A DNA stretch of 45,051 bases from JAKSUT01 sp045616505 (GTDB taxonomy: Bacteria > Cyanobacteriota > Vampirovibrionia > Gastranaerophilales > Gastranaerophilaceae). The stretch is from assembly GCA_045616505.1 (NCBI GenBank), contig JAZLGV010000133.1, forward strand, positions 1-45,051, read 5' to 3'. This document shows, one piece after another, positions 40,953 through 45,051 of the stretch. The position numbers and the translations under genes are program-made. How positions within the stretch are numbered: position 1 is the first letter of the stretch; the number at the start of each line of letters is the position of its first letter. A model generated the notes under the pieces. It did not search any database, was not told where the DNA came from, and saw only the letters and a program-made list of their open reading frames with translations.

Positions 40953-42055
40953 TTGTTTTCTCCTATTACGTAAATTTCTTTTATATAATTATAAAATGTT
41001 TCTATGTTAGTTTGATTTTTTTCTGCGAAATTTGATACCCTTTTTTCTTCTTTGATTGTATTAATTAGGTCATTGCAAAGTTTTTCGTAATTGTCGTATT
41101 CAAAAAGATGTCCAAATTCTTCTGTTGATAAAATTTCTTTTGTAGGTGTTGTTTCAAATGCAAAAATTTGACAGTTGTTTGCAAGTCCATCGTATATTTC
41201 AGGTAAAATAGGATAATTATTTTCAGGATAAATTATTCCCTTTGAAATTTTTAAAAGATTAATTTTGTCTTGTTGAGATATATCAGGAATAATATGTATT
41301 TTTTCCATATCTACTCCAATATCTCCTTGAATATTTAATCCTACGATTACAAAATTAATATCGTTTGTGTGTGTTTGTGTTGTTTTAATTGTTTGCAGAC
41401 AATTTTCAAAACCTTCTTGCGCATTATATGGATTTGCAAAATATGTTATAACATTATCTTTTATGGATAGTGTTTTGTTGTCTATTAAAATTTCTTCAGA
41501 AGTTGATTGTTGATTTTTGTTTGTCCAATATTTGAAAACTTTAATTTTGTCGTGAAATTCTTTTGGGTATGTTTGTTTTTGCCAATTTGTATGTGTGAAA
41601 GCAAAATCTGTGTATATTAAATTGAAAATATTTCCAAAATTTGTACATCTTATGTTTGCTTTTTCATCAATGTCTATGTTTTCTTCTGCGTTATGAAAAT
41701 AGTCTAGATAAGATATTATCGGTGTGTTTTTATATAATTTTTTTAAGAAAAAACCGCAACCGCTACTTGCACTATCTATTATTATATCTGGTTTTAAACC
41801 TTGTCTTTTTAGAATTTGTGCTTGTTCTAAAATCTCTAAGGCATTATTAAGTTGATAAGAATATGTTGCTAAATATGGATGACATTCGTCAGGAATATTA
41901 TATTTTTTAGGTGCAATAAACTTTTTGACACTACCTAAGTGTGTATTGTCATTTTGATTTGTTAAAAAATATATTTTGTCATTTTTTTGACTTGCAAACT
42001 CAATTAAGTTTGCAAATATGTCTGGAAAAATATTGCTTGTAAATAAAATATTCAT
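40949..42055 (-). CDS. GT4-like glycosyltransferase (copy C, divergent)
   Basis: 368 residues from ATG 42055 (MNILFTSN). Shares the layout of copies A and B (DIIIDSASSGCGFFL, WQKQTYPKEFHDKIKVF, NPYNAQEGFENCLQT, IHIIPDISQQDKINLLK) but has diverged: the HRGFPGQF opening is absent and the EALSCG donor site reads DGLANNCQIF, so activity is less certain. A longer frame with an earlier ATG at 42226 runs through the lpxI promoter and is rejected. It overlaps copy B by four bases and begins the leftward unit. Confidence 0.8.
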   Translation of the reverse strand: MNILFTSNIFPDIFANLIEFASQKNDKIYFLTNQNDNTHLGSVKKFIAPKKYNIPDECHPYLATYSYQLNNALEILEQAQILKRQGLKPDIIIDSASSGCGFFLKKLYKNTPIISYLDYFHNAEENIDIDEKANIRCTNFGNIFNLIYTDFAFTHTNWQKQTYPKEFHDKIKVFKYWTNKNQQSTSEEILIDNKTLSIKDNVITYFANPYNAQEGFENCLQTIKTTQTHTNDINFVIVGLNIQGDIGVDMEKIHIIPDISQQDKINLLKISKGIIYPENNYPILPEIYDGLANNCQIFAFETTPTKEILSTEEFGHLFEYDNYEKLCNDLINTIKEEKRVSNFAEKNQTNIETFYNYIKEIYVIGENN

Positions 42056-42128
42056 ACATAAAATTGTATAATATTTAGTTTGTTTTGTACAAATTGTAAA
42101 TAGTGTATATTTAATAAAAATATAATTT

Positions 42129-42157
42129 TTGCTATTTTGTTTTTGTTTTAGTATAAT
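42129..42157 (+). promoter_or_regulatory. Promoter of lpxI
   Basis: TTGCTA (42129-42134), 17-base spacer, TATAAT (42152-42157). Predicted start near 42164, ahead of GAGGAG (42181-42186) and ATG 42200. Confidence 0.6.
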
Positions 42158-42199
42158 CAGATTATAAAAAGATTTTATTCGAGGAGAAATTATAAAATT

Positions 42200-43030
42200 A
42201 TGTCTATAATGCTGGAAAATAAACAAGCTCTTATCGCTGGTGATGGTTTATTACCTGTAAAAATGGCTCAATATGCAAAAGAAAATGGTTTTGAGGTCGT
42301 TGCAATATCTTTGTCATCTGATAATTGCAAAAAATTAAAAAAATGTTGTTCAAAAGTATATTCTTGTTCTCCTGGAGAAGTAAAAAAAATAAAAAAAATC
42401 TTGCAAGATGAAGGTATAAAACAACTTACTTTCCTTGGAAAAGTACATAAAGGTTTGATTTTAAAACGTCCAAAATTTGATTCAATGGCATTAGAACTTA
42501 TCAAAAATGCAAAAAGATTGAATGATGATGAAGTTATGCTTATTTTGGTACGTGAACTTGAAAAAATTGGTGTTACAGTTTTAGATCAAACTATCTTTAT
42601 TAAGAACTTAATGATTCCAGCAGGGGTTTTAGGTAGTAAAAAACCTTCAAAAGCACAATTGGAAGATGTAAATTATGGTTTTTCTTTGGCAAAAGAAATG
42701 GGAAAACTTGATGTTGGTCAATCAGTTGTTATTAAAGATAAAATGATTATGGCAGTTGAAGCTATTGAAGGTACTGATAAATGTATCACTCGTGGTTCAA
42801 AATTGGCTAAAAAAGGTGCTGTAATTGTAAAAGTCGCTAAACCATCTCAAGATAAAAGATTTGATATTCCTGCTATTGGACTTAATACTTTGAAAATGAT
42901 GAAGAAAAATAACGCAAGTTTAATTTCAGTTGAAGCAGGTGAAACAATAATTGTCGATCAAGAAAAAGTTATCAAATTTGCTGATGATAATGATATCGTT
43001 ATAATGGCTGTTCAAGAAAATCAGCAATAA
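42200..43030 (+). CDS. lpxI: UDP-2,3-diacylglucosamine pyrophosphatase LpxI
   Basis: 276 residues, the LpxI (DUF1009) family that releases UMP from UDP-2,3-diacylglucosamine in the lipid A pathway, an alternative to LpxH found in many non-gamma-proteobacterial lineages and cyanobacteria. Signatures: ALIAGDGLLPVKMAQYAKENG at the start, FLGKVHKGLIL, TIFIKNLMIPAGVLG, DYGFS-like VNYGFSLAKEMG, and MAVEAIEGTDKCITRG and KRFDIPAIGLNTLKMM, which contain the catalytic Asp (family's MDxPTIG-like site). GAGGAG is 14 bases upstream, somewhat far. lpxB follows 750 bases later on the same strand. Confidence 0.95.
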   Translation: MSIMLENKQALIAGDGLLPVKMAQYAKENGFEVVAISLSSDNCKKLKKCCSKVYSCSPGEVKKIKKILQDEGIKQLTFLGKVHKGLILKRPKFDSMALELIKNAKRLNDDEVMLILVRELEKIGVTVLDQTIFIKNLMIPAGVLGSKKPSKAQLEDVNYGFSLAKEMGKLDVGQSVVIKDKMIMAVEAIEGTDKCITRGSKLAKKGAVIVKVAKPSQDKRFDIPAIGLNTLKMMKKNNASLISVEAGETIIVDQEKVIKFADDNDIVIMAVQENQQ

Positions 43031-43050
43031 GTAATAATAAACTAACTTTT

Positions 43051-43647
43051 TTATATGTTTGTATCGAAGATATATTTTATTATTGTTCCGTTTTCTTTAT
43101 CGTTTGGTGTGAAATCGGCAACGAAGTATGCTTTGTTTTTTGTGTTAACCAAATATTTAGGTTGTTCAGGAGAAAGAGGAAGTTTTCTGTCTAAAATTTC
43201 TTCCAATTTTTGCATAAATCTATTTGCTTTTTGGTTTTCAACTTTTATATTGTAATCAATTCTTTTTTCTTTCATTGCTTTTAATAATTGAACAAAATGA
43301 GGTGTATCTTTTATTTCAACATTCATTTGTGGAGCAATTTGATTTAAAATTCTATGTAATTCGTTATCTTCAAATCTAGTTGTGAAAATTGGGGTATTGA
43401 ACATTTCTAATACATCACCATTTTCGTTTTCAAAGTATTTAACATTAGGGTTCTTAGTAATATTTTTTGTTAATGTGTTTTGTTCTTTTCCTGTTAATAC
43501 GTTTAAAATCGTATGTACGCCTGTTTTTACAAAATCTCCGCCTTCAGTTCTTAAAACCTCGTTGTTTTTTGCAATAACTCTTGGTTGTCTTGCAATAATT
43601 AATTGTCCATTAAAATTCGGGGTAGTGTTTGTTTTTTGTATATTCAT
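43051..43647 (-). CDS. Unknown protein with N-terminal PNFNG leader
   Basis: 198 residues, family not recognised. It opens MNIQKTNTTPNFNGQL, the same leader pattern as the proteins at 899, 5126 and 8078. The rest is mixed alpha/beta without membrane segments; a helix at about 145-155 is basic (NQKANRFMQKLEEIL), followed by a beta-rich C-terminal end (KYLVNTKNKAYFVADFTPND). It sits on the opposite strand between lpxI and lpxB with no obvious relation to lipid A. Confidence 0.7.
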   Translation of the reverse strand: MNIQKTNTTPNFNGQLIIARQPRVIAKNNEVLRTEGGDFVKTGVHTILNVLTGKEQNTLTKNITKNPNVKYFENENGDVLEMFNTPIFTTRFEDNELHRILNQIAPQMNVEIKDTPHFVQLLKAMKEKRIDYNIKVENQKANRFMQKLEEILDRKLPLSPEQPKYLVNTKNKAYFVADFTPNDKENGTIIKYIFDTNI

Positions 43648-43769
43648 AATTCCTATCTTCTAATATTGTAGTTTCTACACTTATTATAAGTTGCTGAAAA
43701 ATTAAAATTGCTAATATTAGAATAAAATCTTAATAATACTTAATGAATTTTATTATTTGGAATTCTTGG

Positions 43770-43775
43770 TATAAT
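43770..43775 (+). promoter_or_regulatory. Extended -10 placing transcription start at the lpxB ATG
   Basis: TGG-TATAAT (43767-43775) followed by six bases and ATG 43782. The start site would coincide with the A of the start codon. There is no Shine-Dalgarno sequence. The same six-base distance occurs at the AcsE-like gene. Confidence 0.5.
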
Positions 43776-43781
43776 TAAATT

Positions 43782-44912
43782 ATGGGTAAAAAGTTATTTA
43801 TAATTACAGGAGAGTTTTCTGGAGATATTCATGCCTCAAAAGTTGTAGAGGAAATGAGAAAGCAAAATCCTGATATAGAAATTGAAGGTATAGGCGGAGA
43901 AAATTTAAGAAATTGCGGTGTTAAGTTGTTTTCTGACCAAAAAAAGATGTCTGCAATGGGGATTTCTCCAAAAATCCTTATAAATCATCTTTCATTAGGT
44001 ACTCGTGTTGTAAATTATATTACTAAAGAATATAAGCCTGATATGGTTTTGTTAATAGATTATGGTGCTTTTAATTTAAATGTTGCAAAGGTATTAAAGA
44101 AAAGAAATAAAGATATCAAAATTTATTATTATATTCCACCGCAAGTTTGGGCAAGTAGAAAATGGCGAATAAATGTTATAAAAAAATATATAGATAAAGT
44201 TTTGTGCATATTCCCGTTTGAAGTAGATATGTATGAAGATGCAGGAATAAAGTATAAATATTGTGGACATCCACTTGTTGCTCAATTACCTGCTCCTGTT
44301 GATAAAAAAGAATTTTTTGAAAAACACGGATTAGATATTAATAAAAAATTAGTATCTGTGTTCCCTGGCTCAAGAATGTTTGAATTAAAAACTTTGATGA
44401 AAATATTTATGCGTGCTGCAAAAACAATAAAGAAAATGCACCCAGATGTTCAAATTTTGGTTTCTCAAGCACCAAATTTGTCAGATGAGGTTTTTAATAA
44501 ATATTTAAAAGAATGTGATTTTAAAATTGTAAAAGGTGAAAATCATGCGATGTTAAGTGCTTCTGATGCTTTGATTTTAGCGTCAGGTACTGTTGCCTTA
44601 GAAGCGAGTTTATATAAAACTCCAATGATTATTTCTTATCGAGGACCATGGATTTTATATCTAATTTATTTATTGGTGCGTTGTATAAATATGGTATCTT
44701 TGCCAAATATTATATTAGACAAAATTGTTGTTCCTGAATTGATACAAAGGAAATCAAAATCAGATTTTATAGCTTATAACATTGAAAAATTTTTATACGA
44801 TGAAGATTATAAAAATCAATATTTGAAAAATATAGAAAAAGTGAAAAATCTTTTGTCAGATAAATATTCTGCAAAAGAAGCAGCAAATGAAGTTTTAAAA
44901 GGTTTAGAATAA
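43782..44912 (+). CDS. lpxB: Lipid-A-disaccharide synthase LpxB
   Basis: 376 residues, usual length for LpxB (GT19), which joins UDP-2,3-diacylglucosamine and its UMP-free form (lipid X, made by LpxI) into the lipid A disaccharide at the membrane. Conserved strings: GEFSGDIHASKVVEEM, MSAMGIS, YIPPQVWASRKWR, FPFEVDMYEDAG, KYCGHPLV, VFPGSRMFELKTLM and LASGTVALEASLYKTPMII. It lies downstream of lpxI, separated by the reverse-strand unknown gene. A probable own promoter puts transcription start at the ATG, see above. Confidence 0.96.
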   Translation: MGKKLFIITGEFSGDIHASKVVEEMRKQNPDIEIEGIGGENLRNCGVKLFSDQKKMSAMGISPKILINHLSLGTRVVNYITKEYKPDMVLLIDYGAFNLNVAKVLKKRNKDIKIYYYIPPQVWASRKWRINVIKKYIDKVLCIFPFEVDMYEDAGIKYKYCGHPLVAQLPAPVDKKEFFEKHGLDINKKLVSVFPGSRMFELKTLMKIFMRAAKTIKKMHPDVQILVSQAPNLSDEVFNKYLKECDFKIVKGENHAMLSASDALILASGTVALEASLYKTPMIISYRGPWILYLIYLLVRCINMVSLPNIILDKIVVPELIQRKSKSDFIAYNIEKFLYDEDYKNQYLKNIEKVKNLLSDKYSAKEAANEVLKGLE

Positions 44913-44918
44913 TTTTTC

Positions 44919-44953
44919 TCAAAAAAAAGCACCGACTTTAAAAAGTAAGTGCT
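44919..44953 (-). terminator. Rho-independent terminator for a leftward gene beyond the right edge
   Basis: Read on the minus strand: AGCAC, then AA and ACTT, loop, AAGT, CG, GTGCT, then a run of eight T. Stem AGCAC/GTGCT extends through a small internal loop to ACTT/AAGT. The T-run (A-run 44921-44928 on the plus strand) fits termination of minus-strand transcription; it also sits just after lpxB but lacks a U-run in that direction. Confidence 0.75.
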
Positions 44954-45014
44954 ACTAGAAGTTACGAAAATAAGGGAATAAGGTAGGGTATTAAAATTTA
45001 TTTGAAAGACCTTA

Positions 45015-45050
45015 TTAAGAGAAGATTTTGAAGGTTCTTTCGATGTTTTT
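45015..45050 (-). CDS. Possible C-terminal end of a leftward gene cut by the window edge
   Basis: On the minus strand the frame beginning at 45050 reads KNIERTFKIFS and stops (TAA at 45015-45017), about 60 bases ahead of the terminator above. Only eleven residues are visible, so this is supported mainly by the terminator. Another frame stays open further and cannot be excluded. Confidence 0.25.
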   Translation of the reverse strand, partial: KNIERTFKIFS

Positions 45051-45051
45051 G

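Noticed and set aside
42056..42226. N-terminal extension of glycosyltransferase copy C
   Set aside because: The extra 57 codons run through the lpxI promoter and start region, are Ile/Lys/Tyr rich and do not align with copies A and B.
1..45051. tRNA or rRNA genes, CRISPR arrays, insertion sequences, phage genes
   Set aside because: Looked for on both strands; no cloverleaf T-arm motifs, regularly spaced repeats, transposases or integrases were found.

Overview
The window is an AT-rich, gene-dense stretch of bacterial chromosome with no RNA genes, insertion sequences, CRISPR arrays or phage genes that I can see. Lipid A genes (lpxI, lpxB) indicate an outer membrane with LPS. The very low GC, the LpxI route, a stand-alone DprA-like SLOG protein, a FliY/CheX-type chemosensory operon and several long proteins that begin with a short Asn/Lys/Thr-rich leader and an F-x-G-like motif together suggest a gut Gastranaerophilales (Melainabacteria/Vampirovibrionia, non-photosynthetic relatives of cyanobacteria). 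That assignment is an inference, not a database result.

Layout. 1-7.1 kb: a GIY-YIG protein and a YhcH-family protein read divergently. They are followed by a 534-residue protein with a RelA/SpoT-like synthetase domain, a small unknown gene, an AcsE-like pterin-binding methyltransferase (-), an MFS exporter (+) and a divergent GH77-like protein with a C-terminal membrane anchor. 7.1-10.8 kb (-): a histidine kinase, a long membrane-anchored unknown, a YqeG-type HAD phosphatase and a kinase resembling animal phosphomevalonate kinase. 10.8-15 kb (+): glyQ and two tandem, overlapping APC amino acid permeases behind a strong promoter with a palindrome at the start site. 15-18.7 kb (-): aspS, ribF and a formyltransferase-like gene. 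18.7-28 kb: two small unknown genes, a UvrD/PcrA helicase (-), a DprA-like protein, a helical repeat protein, a PHP phosphoesterase (-), a membrane protein / zinc ribbon / TPR-glycosyltransferase cluster and RNase PH.

28-38.5 kb is the most coherent unit. It is one long co-directional chemosensory operon: a degenerate HD-GYP-like protein, a FliY-like SpoA protein, a TPR protein, CheY, two CheX-like proteins, CheA, CheW, a methyl-accepting protein with no periplasmic sensor, CheR and CheB. It ends at a strong bidirectional terminator shared with three leftward GT4-type glycosyltransferases (38.5-42 kb). lpxI, another F-x-G leader protein (-) and lpxB close the window, followed by a terminator for a leftward gene beyond the right edge.

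The most unusual observations are these. First, four otherwise unrelated proteins (RelA/SpoT-like, GH77-like and two unknowns) share an N-terminal leader pattern. Second, the chemosensory operon carries motor-switch-like and pseudo-enzyme components with no flagellar structural genes in view. Third, some promoters place the start codon exactly where transcription should begin, suggesting leaderless mRNAs.
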